Part shown: positions 11,417-23,435 of the stretch, in pieces | Numbering within the stretch: the stretch's first letter is position 1 | How the letters are laid out: the number at the start of each line of letters is the position of its first letter | Source: Rhipidocladum racemiflorum | Taxonomy: Eukaryota > Streptophyta > Magnoliopsida > Poales > Poaceae | NCBI GenBank assembly: GCA_036346355.1 | Contig: CM070588.1 | Location: 15,981,914 to 16,045,913 of the forward strand | DNA: 64,000 nucleotides | Direction of reading: 5' to 3' | The notes under the pieces: generated by a model | Told to the model about the DNA's origin: nothing | The model's input: the letters and a program-made list of their open reading frames with translations, nothing else | Databases searched by the model: none | Translations under genes and position numbers: made by a program

Positions 11417-12310
11417 AGTTTGACCAGGCTCAAGTGTCTAGTTTTATTTTCCACATGCAGTCGGACTTCAATTCATACACAGCTTTATATCTATTCACAT
11501 AGTGATCAACTGGATTTGAGATTGTTGAAAAGCATAATTACTTTGTCTTCATGATGCAGGTTGGGATTTCTTTAGCATGGACCCTTTGTCTGGATGGAAC
11601 TTGGTAATCTCTTGTTAGCTCATTCTTGGCGAATGCATCTTATATAATTCCTACAGTACCGTGGGTTTACTGGTGTGTCCACCCTCTGTTCTCTGTCTAT
11701 ATACTAGTGCCTTAACAAGTTAACATGCACCATCTTTTATTACCTTAACCTATCCTTTCATGCAGGGGTGTTTGTATCAGTGATTTGGTTCCATTCTATC
11801 TAGGAAAGCTTTTTAGGCAAACAAGAGCATCCAGAGACATACTTTTTAGGCAAATAAGCAGCAAGGTCTGAAGCAGAATTTATTTACTTTTTCACACTGG
11901 TCGATTATTCTAGCCTGCACTATACTCCTCTGATTCATCACACAACAAAAACTCTGATTTGCAAAAGCATGGCATGGAGCATTTGTGCCTTATAGTGAGA
12001 TCTAGTTGCACTTTTCTTTGTAGCTTGGAATTGGGAAGGAAAAAAGCACTGAGTATATCATGCGCGGTACAAAAGTATGGCAACCTAATTGGCTTTGGTA
12101 TATCTCTGAATAACATTTTCTCAAGGGTTTGTGAGCTGAGTAAAGAGCATGTGTGGGAAATCATAACCTGCATCATGAAGACAAAGTAATTATGCTTTTC
12201 AACAATCTCAAATCCAGTTGGTCACTATGTGAATAGATATAAAGCTGTGTATGAAGTCCGACTGCATGTGGAAAATAGAACTAGACACTTGAGCATGGTC
12301 AAACTGAACT
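11417..12310. repeat. Large inverted repeat (about 150-base arms) in the CACTA element
   Basis: About 11417-11570 reads, in reverse complement, as about 12158-12308. Landmarks are 'caagtgtctagtt', 'ccacatgcagtcggacttca' and 'catgatgcagg' on one arm and their complements on the other. The arms differ by a 5-base gap ('attca') and a handful of substitutions and are separated by roughly 590 bases. A transcript crossing both would fold into a long double-stranded stem. Confidence 0.85.
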
Positions 12311-13596
12311 AAGGTACCAAGATACCGCAGTCTCGCCTTCCGCCCACGCCCGCGCCCTGTTGTTATGCTTTTTTTACTTGCATTTGTGGCGCTTGATATG
12401 ATACCAAGTGCAAACTATTGCTTCAGAATGAGTGAAAATTATAGTTAAATAGCCCTAAACACTAAACTACCAAGTATGCAATTAGATACTCGCAGTCTGT
12501 TATGATGAATCACACCATGATCTCCTCCAGAGTCGCAAGTATCTTTGCTTGTGCTATAACATGCAGCCTTTAATCAATTTATTCATACACAATCTTACCT
12601 CTCTAGACTGCCTTTTGCAATAGCTGGGGTAAAAGGAGGAGTTAGTAAGGCCAATCAAGCACTGCAAGACAATTGGCGATGCCCATGTGGAAGCAAAACC
12701 GATTGCTTGGCCTTCCTTTGTGTATGTTACTTGTTTCTTGCTTCAATTGTAATGAAGTGCATATATCATATTTTGTAATTGCAATCATAAAGGTTAATAC
12801 TTTCTTTTTTGCAGGTTGAAAAAATCAATGGTTGAAATTCATACATTTTGTTGCTTACCATATGAAGGGATCTAGAAGCAAAGAATTTCATGAAGATTAG
12901 GCAATGTTAGATATATTTTATATTCTTTTTATTTAGAACAATGTATTTCAGATTCATAGACTAAAAGACTTGTCTTCTCTGGAAATCAAATCGTTATGTA
13001 TTTTATCGAATGGTGTGAAGTACTTAATATTATTTGTTTGATGCAATGCAATATGTTATGATTGTTGCACTTATAGTCATTTGTGTTTTGTATTGTACAA
13101 TGTGTTATATATGCTTATCAAAGGATATTCTATGAATCAATTTTAATTTGTATATTTCACAAAAAATAAGAAAATAATAATTAAATTTGTTTTTGGAGCT
13201 CAACATTGTGTTGTTGTAGTTAAAAAAGGTGTTACTAAGTTCAATTATTGTATCTAAAAAAGTGTTACTAGGGTCTATAGAAACCCATGCTACTATGTTG
13301 CTTTCGTGAAAAAAAGGTGTTACTAGGGTCTATGGCAACACGCGTTACTGTGTTGCTCTTGCTAAAAAAGGTGTTACTAGAGTCTATAGCAACACATTTG
13401 ATATATGTTACCGTAGCATGGTTGCAACACCTTTTATTGTATACAAGAACACTTATTACATGTTACAGTAGACCCTTCTATAGCAACATAGGCTATAGTA
13501 ACACTAATCAAATATGTTACTATAGGACTCAGTAACACTTTTTTTGAGTTCTAGTAGCACATATGCGTATTACTATAGGCCCATCCTGATGTAGTG

Positions 13597-14028
13597 CAAG
13601 TATCATAAATAGATTCGAAAGCAGTAGAAATAAGTAAAGCATAGATAACTTTTCAAGGAGTTTAATAAACTTCTTTCCCATCCTAATCCACATTTTCATC
13701 AACATCATTATTAATCCAACCCAACCTTTCAGATCCAAGTTATTTTTGAGAAAATCTAACCCTTGACTGTAATTCCCGAGCGATGTCCAATACCGCGGAC
13801 ACGGCTATCCGAATAGATTCTACACTCTGCAGAGGTTATGCACTTTACCCACAAGATACAGTCAAACACCACAAAGGCGAGTTCCCGTAACAAAGTCTTT
13901 CGGAAACTTCTAACAATACAAGTGGTCCTCCCCGGTTATTGCACACTAACCCTTCCCTTAGCTAAGGCGAAGTTTAGGCCAATCAACCGTTAGATGGGTA
14001 CCTGGCCTCAGCCCCGGTACGCTCCCCC
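13597..14028 (-). repeat. Solo LTR F, middle segment
   Basis: This lies between the CACTA element and D1 and is homologous in reverse complement to 26210-26640 of LTR E. Shared blocks include 'ctctgcagaggttatgcac', 'agtctttcggaa' and 'ccttagctaaggcgaag'. The final CCCCC (14024-14028) is the target duplication of D1. Confidence 0.85.
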
Positions 14029-16219
14029 TGTGACACCTCGGAGTGTCGTATCCTTAATTTTTGAACATGATAAGGTTAAATACAGTATGAGATGTGGAAA
14101 TAAGGTTAAAATCATAAGGATCGGGGGTTAATAACGTTTAGGGACGTTCGGGCGTTTGGGGTTTTGGGCCTTCCGGAGGAGTTTTGGGCCTTGGTGGGCT
14201 TTGGTGGGATGGATTAGGACTCAAAGTAACGGACTAGGATTGGGTTGAGGGGCTGGTAAAGGGCTCCCCCAGCCCCTTGCGCCCATGCTGCTGTTAGTGC
14301 GCCCCACCCCTTCCACTCCCAGCCTAGCCCCTCCCCCTCTCCCTCTCCCTCTTGTGCCTCCACCTCCCCTTTGCCCCATTGCTCCCCACCTCTCCACCAC
14401 CTCTCCTCCACCCCTTGCTGCCTTTGGGTGGCCTCCCCACCCTGCACCTCGTGGAGTCGTCCCCGTGGAGGCGAGGAGGCGAGGAAGCGAGGAGCGTGGA
14501 AGCGAGGAGCGTGGAGGCGAGGAAGCGATTAGGCGAGAGATTCATTGGAGTTTTGTGCATCGGGCCAAGGTATGATCTTGGGGATCCTTGGGGATGATCT
14601 AGGTACTGTTATTAGGGTGTTTATCAAGTTTTTAGATCAATTGAGGCGCTGGTTTGAAGTAATTTGGGTTAGATCTAAACTTGTCCACGTTTCTGTTTTC
14701 GGGCAGATTGAGCAGTCGAACTAGGGTTCGAGTTTCCGTTGATTTAGAATCCGAATCAGACCGTACGGACTTCTAGAAGTTGTATATAATTTAATTATCT
14801 TTCGTGGGCGTAAAAACGCGTTAATTTCCGATCAGCCGTTTGAAAGTTATGGCTGTTTTACCGAGCGCCTAAAAATCTGTGGCGTAACTGGAACAGATTG
14901 TGGTAATCTGTAGATTAAACAATTTTAGAGTCCGAATCAGTCTTTCCTATAACTAGAAAAAGTTGGGAAATTTCCACAAGCTTCAGCGACGGTGTACTCG
15001 TTTATTCGATTTGGAGTCCCAGAACTCAAGTTATGCCTTTTGCAAGGCTGCTGTCCCTTGGGACAGAACCTCTGTTTTAGGTTTTGCGAGTAGTTGGCAA
15101 TGTCGGGTTAGATGGGGTTTGTGTACTGTTTTGAGGTTATGATTGTGAGTGTGTGATGCCTATGTGCAGGTGGTGTGACCCGGAGAGCCCTCTTCTTCCC
15201 GCCAATCCGTTGCGTGTTTGAGGCAAGTGTGTTGTGATGGATAGCGAGTTGTAGGTTGCATGTTGAAATTAGATGGAATTGCCTACGATATATGTCCACT
15301 TGCCATGTTTTAATGATTGATATGATATGATGAGCATGTTTAACATATTATGATGCCATGTGTTAATATGTGAATTGAATATGATATTTGGCATGGTTGC
15401 ATGCATGTCATGAGATAGAGGCGAGGCGGTAGAAAGTCATAGCTAGTCCGGCAAGGTCGGTGAAAGTTATGACTAGTCGGAACGCCATTGAGTAAGTCCT
15501 ATGTCGTGATTCCATCCACGTGGTGTTTGGAAGGCGAGTAGGCACCCTCCATCTTCGGGATGGAAGGGGAAAGGAGTGCACACCGGCCGGGTGTGTACTT
15601 CCCATACCGGTATGAGGTTCCGGAGGTCGAGGAGCAATGCATTACATCGCATACAAATCGATGGCGATATTGATAAGTATTCATGAATGAGATGTTATAC
15701 ATGATGAAAGATGTTATTGACTTGTTGTTATGCTTGTTGTCCATTGCAAAGTGTATGCTTGCCGAGTTCAACTCACCCTTGTGTTTCTTGTTGTTTTAGG
15801 TACCATGAGCGGCATGCGGGAAGGGGAATAGTCACAGCTCACCACGTTGCTTCACCTTAATGTTTCCCAAGTCAATTCATTTAGTTGGATAATAAATTGC
15901 GTGTGATGGCCTTTAAATTAAGTCTTAGCTTGGTTAATGAGAGTTCTATTGTTTGTTTGACACTTGGAACTTTAAGAGCTTGATGTTAGTCTTTGATTGT
16001 CGTTAAGACTCTATTTATTGCTGTTTTAGATGTTTCTCTTATTGCCATATAATGCCATATTATTGCTTGTTCCTTAAATTCATGATAAAACAAAGGAGGT
16101 GCTGAAATCTCGGTTTTTAGCCTATGCACCTTTGCTGGAATTTTATGTTAAATGGTATTTAGTTGTTGTTTAGCTTGTGTTTGGTAACATTGAGGGCATA
16201 GTAAATGCCAGGGTTATTC
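14029..16219 (+). repeat. 5' LTR of D1
   Basis: It starts TGTGACACCTCGG. The expected GGGTGTTACA end is damaged to 'gggttattct'. It carries a leader with an 'aagcgaggagcgtgg' mini-repeat (near 14465-14530), a 600-base intron-like block (14570-15169), a hairpin at 15764-15774 (GAGTT/AACTC) and a pyrimidine tract followed by TTTTAG|GTACCATGAG near 15800. Differences from the 3' LTR are mostly 1-3-base gaps. Confidence 0.9.
14570..15169 (+). other. Intron-like block in 5' LTR of D1 (600 bases)
   Basis: Donor CCAAG|GTATGATC and acceptor TATGTGCAG|GTGGTGTGACC. The flanking leader sequences align with those of G and A. The same block in the 3' LTR is 21766-22366. Confidence 0.6.
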
Positions 16220-16223
16220 TGAT

Positions 16224-16236
16224 TGGTATCGAGCGG
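16224..16236 (+). other. Degenerate primer binding site of D1
   Basis: It reads TGGTATCGAGCGG, four bases after the damaged LTR end. This is the initiator-Met tRNA site (TGGTATCAGAGC in the other elements here) with one base lost. Confidence 0.7.
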
Positions 16237-16779
16237 GTTTTGTAGGTCCTTGGAATGTGAATTTTTAGTGTCATGCTATAGGTACAGCTAAAATGTGATG
16301 TGGAATAACTTAGAAACATGGCTTAGGTTCTAACTAAAACCTTGTTATAGGATAGCAACGTTAAAACTTGTAAAAAGTGGTATAACTAATCTAAAATCGA
16401 CACACTTGGTTGCCGCATGGGATGGGTTTGGTTCATCAATGCATCAGCGCTTGATTATGTGATAAGGAATATGCTTATGATGATGTTTGATCTATGATCT
16501 TGATTGAGTGCTTTGGTGTTTGGGTGGTTGTCTGTCTCGGCCATGCCGGTAAGAGGCCGTGGGCCGTGGCGCGTGGAGGCCAGGGGCCAGGCTCCAGGAG
16601 TTGAGGAGTCATTCTTGAGGGTAGCGGTTAAGCTTAATGCTCGTGGGCCAGCTCGGGAGGAGCTTCCATTATGCGGTCGGGCGAGGAGTGCGCCTTGATG
16701 AATTTAGTCCGAGGCTCTGCGGAGGTCGGGAGCTGCGCCATGCGGGCAGCCCTATTTGCTGTGTACTCCCCTGCGATGG

Positions 16780-17560
16780 CCCTGTTATTTGCCCCGCCTG
16801 CACCGGAGCCGAGGATGAGTCTCGAGTGTGGATGTCCCTCCGTCTTGACACTTTCGACGGAGGCGAACGCCGATCCAGTCATGATTAGGCTGCGGTACAT
16901 GGAGAGCGATTTGAGTCTAGAAGTTGACCTCGGTTCGAAGGACTCGCTGTGGCTTTTTGAAGGAGCCAAGGCGATATCAGTGGGAGGGTTACGGTGCTAG
17001 AACCCCGATCTGGTCGATCACACAGGAGGACTTTGTGGCTCGCTTCGAGCCAAGTTCCACCAGTCTTTCCTTGAGAGGATGGAGCTTACTCGACCACTCT
17101 TTCCCAGGAAAGAGGTCGGTGTGCAGTATGAGAAGGAGTTCATTCAACGTGGTGCCGTGCTGCAGGTGTGGCGGTAAACGAGGAGAAAGCTAGGAGGTTC
17201 CGTGAGGGGCCTCAACCGAGTTCAGAGTTGTCATGGGGCGGCGTCCTGACTTACGCTGTGGTGGAGCAAGCGAAGGGCATGGAGCTCGAGTTGGAGCTCT
17301 CCGGGACAAGCAGAACCGGGAGGTTCGGGGGTTCCTGCGGCCCCGGGCGGAGGCCAGAAGAGGACCTTTGGTGGAGGAGGTGGGTCCTCTCGTCCCACCT
17401 TCAAGTTCAAGGGAGGGCGGGGCTCCTCCTCGGGGCTAAGATGGGGTCGCCCAGTCGTCTTCGCGGCATTGTTACGTCTGTGCCGAGGCATGAAGTGTAA
17501 AGTGCTTCAAGTGCGGTGCGCACCGAGCGTGCTTGAGTGTGGTTGGGCCGGAGTTGCAAC
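16780..17560 (+). pseudogene. gag: D1 gag remnant
   Basis: Pieces of a gag capsid domain are found in different frames. Near 16830 is LRLDTFDGG, near 17030 EDFVARF, near 17080 (other frame) a segment for LERMELTRPLFPRKE, and near 17175 NEEKARRFREG. These correspond in order to the intact gag of element A (61058-61822). A Cys-rich stretch at 17470-17560 (CYVC ... CFKCGAHRA) is the zinc-knuckle relic. At least four frameshifts separate the pieces, so no capsid protein can be made. Confidence 0.7.
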
Positions 17561-17879
17561 CACTTTGTGGCAACCGGCCATATGGGGCGAGTCTGGGATG
17601 AACCCGGTAGCATCATCAAGTGGGAGGCGGTGCCTTCTCACTCCACTCGGTAGCGTCTTCGGAGGATCGGTGCACATGATGGCGCCCCTGTTTCTCTCGG
17701 CCACCCTTTAACGTGGCGCCACCGGCGTCTTGGTGCCCGCGAAATGCTCCTCCTCGGTTGCCTCCTCCGCCCCGGCCTTGATGGGGCATCGACTGAGTCG
17801 GGGCTCGCCATCCCTGCGCCACCGAAGTGTCGCAGCTTTCTTGAGCCGCCCGAGTCATTAGGGCATCGAGAGGTGGTTT

Positions 17880-19650
17880 CGGTGCTGCTCGTTAGATTAG
17901 TTGATGCCTTTGTTCTATTTGATTCGGAGCATCCTATTCTTTTGTGTAAATCGGAGTTTGCTAGTAGAGCTAAGTTGGGAGTTCAGTTTACGAGTCCGTG
18001 TTAGTCGATTCTCTGGGGGTTTGATTGCTAGTTCTTTGGTTTGCCCTGGTTGCACCATTGCCATTGATGATGAGGTTTTCTTTGCCAATCTCATGGTGAT
18101 CGAGTTGGCTCCTTTTGATGTCATTTTGGGCATGGGTGCTGCATCAGTACCATGCTAAGATCTGTGTTCTACGGAAGACGATTGCCTTGCGAGGCCCGTC
18201 AGGAAAGTTGACCTTTCGGTGGTATACCCTCGATTCGTCTTTGCTTTGACTAGTTTGTTTTACGGTGGCGTTTGAGGCTGTTGGGTTTCCTCATGACTTT
18301 GTCTGAAACCATCTTCCTCGATTCCCATTGAGGAGATTTACGTAGTGAAGGAGTTCGTTGATGTGTTCCCCGACAAGTTTGGTCTACCTCCTGTGAGGAA
18401 TGTGGAGTTTCGTATTGATCTTGCTCCGGGCACTCGACCTATTTCTATCTCTCCATACCGCTTGGCTCTCGACCTTTTCAAGACGAGTTGAAGAAGCGAT
18501 TGGAGGATACTGTTGACCAAAGGCTTCATTCGTGGCGTATGCGCCATGGGGAGCACCGTCCTCTCTCGAAGAAGGATGGAAGTTAGCGTATGTGCATTGA
18601 TTATCGTGCTCTTAACCAAGTGATATCAAAAACAAGTATCCTTGCCTCATCGAGATCTGTTTGACCAATAAGAGGAGCAAAGGTGTTCTCCAAAATTGAT
18701 CTTGATCGAGGTATAATCAGATCCGTGTGAGGAGCGAGGACATTGAGAAGATGCTTTCTCCACTAGGTATGGGCATTATGAATTTAAAGTTATGTCTTTT
18801 GGACTAACTAATGCTCCTCTTTGTCTTTATGGAGGCGATGAAGCAGTATGCTACACAAGTACCTTGATGAGTTTGTGGTAGTGTTCATCGATGACATTCT
18901 GATTTACTCTAAATCGAGAAGAGGAGCATAAGCGACACTTGAGGCTTGTCTTTAGTACCACTGAGGAGAATCAATTCTTTGCTAAGCTGAAAAAGTGAGT
19001 TAGGATTTGAAGTGGGTTTTCTTGGCCACATCATCAATCGAGGGCATATCGGTAGATCTAGCAAAGTCTCGTGATTTTGGATTGGAAGAGGCCTTCCAAT
19101 GTCAAAGTGTCCGTAGTTTCCTTGGGTTAATTTGGATACTATCGGCGTTTTGTGCAGGATTTCTCTATCATTGCCAAGCCACTTTCTGGCTGACTCGAAG
19201 GGGATGAAGTTCGTGGATTTGCGAGTGTGAGCACACTTCTGCACTTTGAAGGAGAAGTTAGTGGCTTGCTCCTGTTCTTACCCTTCGACGGAAAGCGCTT
19301 CATGTTTATTCCCGATGCTTCTCGGTTGGGACTTGGTTGTGTGCTCATGCAAAATGGCAAGGTGATTGCTTATGTGAGGCGTGAAAAAGCATGAGCAGAA
19401 TTATCACGCATGATCTTGAGCTAACGCCGTGGTGTTTTGCATTGAAGATATGGAGGCATTACACAGGTGAGTCTTGTGATATTTTCAGTCACAAGAGCCT
19501 CAAGTACATCTTTACTCAGAAAGATTTGAACTTGAAGGCGGTGGCTTCTAGAGTTGATAAAGGATTATGACCTCACTATCGAGTATCATCCGGGGAAGGC
19601 AAATGTGGTGGCCGCGCTCTCGATCATAAGACAATGCCCCCTGTTGATTG
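17880..19650 (+). pseudogene. pol: D1 protease, reverse transcriptase and RNase H remnant
   Basis: Protease: VLFDSE near 17910, where an intact enzyme has DSG, and PFDVILGM near 18115. Reverse transcriptase: EFVDVFPDKFGLPPVRNVEFRIDLAPGTRP region (18345-18440), MCIDYRALNQV (18590), MSFGLTNAP (18790) and the catalytic FIDDIL (near 18885). RNase H: LGLGCVLMQNGKVIAY near 19330, and the 'cacaagagcctcaagtacatctttac' block near 19490. The pieces jump between the three frames, chiefly through 1-3-base losses, so the polyprotein is dead. Confidence 0.85.
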
Positions 19651-19899
19651 TCTTGTTGCTGATTTTGGCGTTTGGGAGTCTCCTCGCTTTGCTGGGGGAC
19701 CGTGCAAGCTGAAACTCATTGATTCTTGAGTCGGCGATTCCCGGCGTGTGGGAGGCAAAGCGACATGATCGTTTGCTCCGGCAGGTGAGGAAACGCCTTG
19801 AGGATGGCAAGTCGGAGACTTTACCGTTGATGATCGCGGGAGTTTTGAGGTTTGAGGGCCGTGCATGCGTGCCCAAATCTCAAGTGAAAGAAGACATTC

Positions 19900-21110
19900 G
19901 AGAGAAGCTCATCGCACCCGTACGGTCCATCACGGAGAGACCAAGATGTACAGGGACTTGAAGAAGAATTTATGGTGGAAAGGATGAGAGTGGATATTGC
20001 CAAGTATGTGGCGTCTTGTAGGATCTGTCGAGGAAGATCAAAGGCGAGCATAAGCGTCCCGCCGATCTGTGCGACCATTGGAGGTCCACTGTGTGGCCAT
20101 GGGATGACATCTCCATGGATTTCGTGGTTGGTCTACCTCGTTCTCACGAGGAAGGATGCTTGTTTGGGTTGTGGTGGACCGTCTCGGCAAAGTCTGCGCA
20201 TTTCATTCCCATCCGCACGACCAATTCAGTAGCGAGTTGGCTCCCATCTATGTCTTAGGAGATTGTGAGATTGCATGGTGTACCCAAGACCATTATCTCT
20301 CGATCGGGATGCGAAGTTCGTCTCAAGTTGGGAGAGTTTGCAGAGTGCTTTGGAGTGCAGCTTTGCCTTAGTGCAGCTTTTCACCCTCAGACGGATAGGC
20401 GGTCTGGCGTGCCATCAAACTTTGGAGGACATGCTCGGGGCACGTGTGATGGCTTGGAAGGGTAGTGGGAGAGACCATTTGCCTTGCGAGTTTGCTTACA
20501 ATATGGCTACCATTCCGGCATCCGGGCTGCTCCTTATGAGTCTTGTATGGTCGGAAGTGCGAATCGCCACTTTGTTGGGATCTTTGTGGGCGAGAGCTAT
20601 TCTTGGGCGGATTGGGTTCAGCATGTTGATCGCGTGTCGGAGGTTCGGCAAAACCTTCTCGCATGACCTGAGAAGCGAGAAGAGCTATCTTGATGTGTAG
20701 GCGGCGAGACTTGGAGTTTGAGGTGGGTGATAGCGTACTCTTGCAGTATCTCCCACCAAGGGTGTGGTCGTTTGGCACCAAAGAAGCTGATCCAAGGTAT
20801 GTTGGGCCTTTTCCTATCCTGCTTGAGTTGGCGAGGTTGGCCTATCGCCTAGAGCTCTACAGGAATCCATGCAAGGTGTGCATGATGTGTTCCATGTCTC
20901 GATGTTGAAAGAAATACTTGCACGATCCGGAGTTGGTGGTTCCATTGGAACCATTAGTGCTAAGCGAGGACCTCACCTTGAGTCGATCTGTGGAAATTAA
21001 GGACTTGAGCGAGTGATGAAGAGCAGGCCTTAAGTTTGTCAAGGTCTTGTGATCACATCAGGTGAGAAAGCGACTTAGGGGCTGGAGATCTCATCTTGTG
21101 CGAGTATCTG
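19900..21110 (+). pseudogene. pol: D1 integrase and chromodomain remnant
   Basis: The zinc-binding region near 19940-20035 contains KRMRVDIAKYVASCRIC. The core includes a frameshifted MDF block (near 20115), VWVVVDRL (20160) and FHPQTD (near 20380). The C-terminal part has RRRDLEFEVGDSVLLQ (20700) and RYVGPFPI (20797), then VHDVFHVSMLKKYLHD in another frame. A chromodomain relic lies near 21000-21110. Order and motifs match the integrase of element A, but there are many frameshifts. Confidence 0.8.
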
Positions 21111-21221
21111 AGCTTTTCACCTCAGGTATGTGATGTGAAAATCTGTGTCTTTGGTTTTCTTTGAGTTTAAGTGATTGGTGCGTTTAGATTCGAGTCGAAT
21201 CCCGGGTTGAAGGGGGAAGAA

Positions 21222-23430
21222 TGTGACACCTCAGTGTCGTATCCTTAATTTTGAACATGATAAGGTTAAATACAGTATGAGATGTGGAAATAAGGTTAAA
21301 ATCATAAGGATCGGGAGTTAATAACGCGTTTCCGGGCCCGTTTAGACACGTTCGATTTTGGGCCTTCCGAGGAGTTTTGGGCCTTGGTGGGCTTTGGTGG
21401 GATGGATTAGGACTGTAGCGGACTAGGATTGGGTTGAGGGCTGGTAAAAGGCTCCCCCCAGCCCCTTGCCCATGCTACTGTTGGTGCGCCCCACCCTTCC
21501 CACTCTAGCCCTAGCCCCTCCCCTGCCCTCTCTTGTGCGCCTCCACCTCCCCTTTGCCCCATTGCTCCCCACCTTTCCACCACCTCTCCTCCACCCCTTG
21601 CTGCCTTTGGGTGGCCTCCCCACCCACTGCACCTCGTGGAGTCGTCCCGTGGAAGCGAGGAGCGAGGAAGCGAGGCGTGGAAGCGTGGAAGCGAGGAAGC
21701 GAGGCGTGGAAGCGAGGAAGCTTGATCGCGAGGAGATTCATTGAGTTTTGTGCATCGGGCCAAGAGTATGATCTTGGGGATCACTTGGGGATGATCTAGG
21801 TACTGTTATTAGGGTGTTTATCAAGTTTTAGATCAATTGGAGGCGCTGGTTTGAAGTAATTTGGGTTAGATCTAAACTTGTCCACGTTTCTGTTTCGGGC
21901 AGATTGAGCAGTCGAACTAGGGTTCGAGTTTCCGTCGATTTAGAATCCGAATCAGACCGTGCGGACTTCTAGGAAGTTGTAGATAATTTAATTATCTTTC
22001 ATGGACGTAAAGCACGTTAATTTCCGATCAGCCGTTTTGAAAGTTATGGCTGTTTTACCGAGCGCCTAAAAATCTGTGACGTAACTGGAACAGATTGTGG
22101 TAATCTGTAGATTAAACAATTTTAGAGTCCGAATCAGTCTTTCCCTATAACTAGAAAAAGTTGGGAAATTTCCTAAGCTTCGCGACGGTGTACTCGTTTA
22201 TTCGATTTGGAGTCCCAGAACTCAAGTTATGCCTTTTGCAAGGCTGCTGTCCCATGGGACAGAACCTCTGTTTTAGGTTTTGCGAGTAGTTGGCAATGTC
22301 GGGTTAGATGGGGGTTTGTGTACTGTTTTGAGGTTATGATTGTGAGTGTGTGATGCCTATGTGCAGGTGGTGTGACCCCGGGAGAGCCCTCTTCTTCCCG
22401 CCAATCCGTTGCACGTGTTTGAGGCAAGTGTGTTGTGATGGATAGCGAGTTGTAGGTTGCATGTTGAAATTAGATGGAATTGCCTACATGATATATGTCC
22501 ACTTGCCATGTTTTAATGATTGATATGATATGATGAGCATGTTTAACATATTATGATGCCATGTGTTAATATGTGAATTGAATATGATATTTGGCATGGT
22601 TGCATGCATGTCATGAGATAGGCGAGGCGGTGAGAAAGTCATAGCTAGTCCGGCAAGGTCGGTGAGAAAGTTATGACTAGTCCGGGCATCATTGAGTAAG
22701 TCCTATGTCGTGATTCCATCCCGTGGTGTTTAGGCAGTAGGCACCCTCCATCTTCGGGATGGAAGGGGAAAGGATTGCACCGGCGGGTGTGTACTTCCCA
22801 TACCTGGTATGAGGTTCAGAGAGGTCGGGAGCAATGCATTACATAAGCATACAAATCGATGACGATATTGATAAGTATTCATGAATGAGATGTTATACAT
22901 GATGAAAGATGTTATTGACTTGTTGTTATGCTTGTTGTCCATTGCAGTATGCTTGCTGAGTTTTCGAACTCACCCTTGTGTTTTCTTGTTGTTTTAGGTA
23001 CCATGAGAGCGGCATGCGGGGAAAGGGAATAGTCACACGCTCACCACGTTGCTTCACCTTAATGTTTCCCCAAGTCAATTCATTTAGTTGGATAATAAAT
23101 TGCGTGTGATGGCCTTTAAATTAAGTCTTAGCTTGGTTAATGAGAGTTCTATTGTTTGTTTGACACTTGGAACTTTAAGAGCTTGATGTTAGTCTTTGAT
23201 TGTCGTTAAGACTCTATTTATTGCTGTTTTAGATGTTTCTCTTATTGCCATATAATGCCATATTGTTGCTGTTCCTTAAATTCACTTGATAAAACAAAGG
23301 AGAGTCTTTGCCGAAATCTCGGTTTTTAGCCTATGCACCTTTGCTGGAATTTTATGTTAAATGTGGTATTTAGTTGTTGTTTAGCTTGTGTTTGGTAACA
23401 TTCAGGCATAGTAAATGCCGGGGTGTTACA
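21222..23430 (+). repeat. 3' LTR of D1
   Basis: It runs from TGTGACACCTCAG to CCGGGGTGTTACA and is preceded by the polypurine tract 'aagggggaagaa'. It contains an intron-like block 21766-22366 (donor AGA|GTATGATC, acceptor TGTGCAG|GTGGTGTG, 601 bases) and a hairpin at 22958-22971 (GAGTT, loop TTCG, AACTC). It is followed by the target duplication CCCCC. Confidence 0.92.
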
Positions 23431-23435
23431 CCCCC

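Larger units (their letters stand above)
9064..13596 (+). mobile_element. Non-autonomous CACTA transposon
   Basis: The ends are CACTACTACAAAA at the left and ...GTAGTG at the right, flanked by a 3-base duplication CAA (9061-9063 and 13597-13599), as expected for CACTA (En/Spm) elements. Both subterminal regions are dense in the motif GTAACAC. It is mostly on the plus strand at the left (9080-9330) and inverted as GTGTTAC at the right (13210-13560), the usual arrangement of transposase-binding subterminal repeats. Within 4.5 kb I find no TNP2-type transposase, so it would need a helper element. The interior carries a GC-rich gene-like exon and a large inverted repeat. Confidence 0.88.
14029..23430 (+). 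mobile_element. Chromovirus D1, complete but decayed
   Basis: This 9.4-kb element has two LTRs (14029-16219 and 21222-23430) and a 5-kb interior. It is flanked by CCCCC on both sides (14024-14028 and 23431-23435). The order gag, protease, reverse transcriptase, RNase H, integrase, chromodomain relic is that of chromoviral Ty3/gypsy elements, and the sequence is closest in this window to element A. Every domain is broken by frameshifts. It sits inside solo LTR F, so it is younger than F. Confidence 0.9.

Noticed and set aside
9064..13596. A CACTA transposase gene
   Set aside because: No TNP2-like or TNPA-like stretch was seen in any frame. Only short frames occur.
14214..14597. Glycine/proline-rich frames, again at 21407-21799, 40317-40671 and 46869-47167
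   Set aside because: The same GC-rich LTR leader in four copies. Frames shift between copies and run on both strands.
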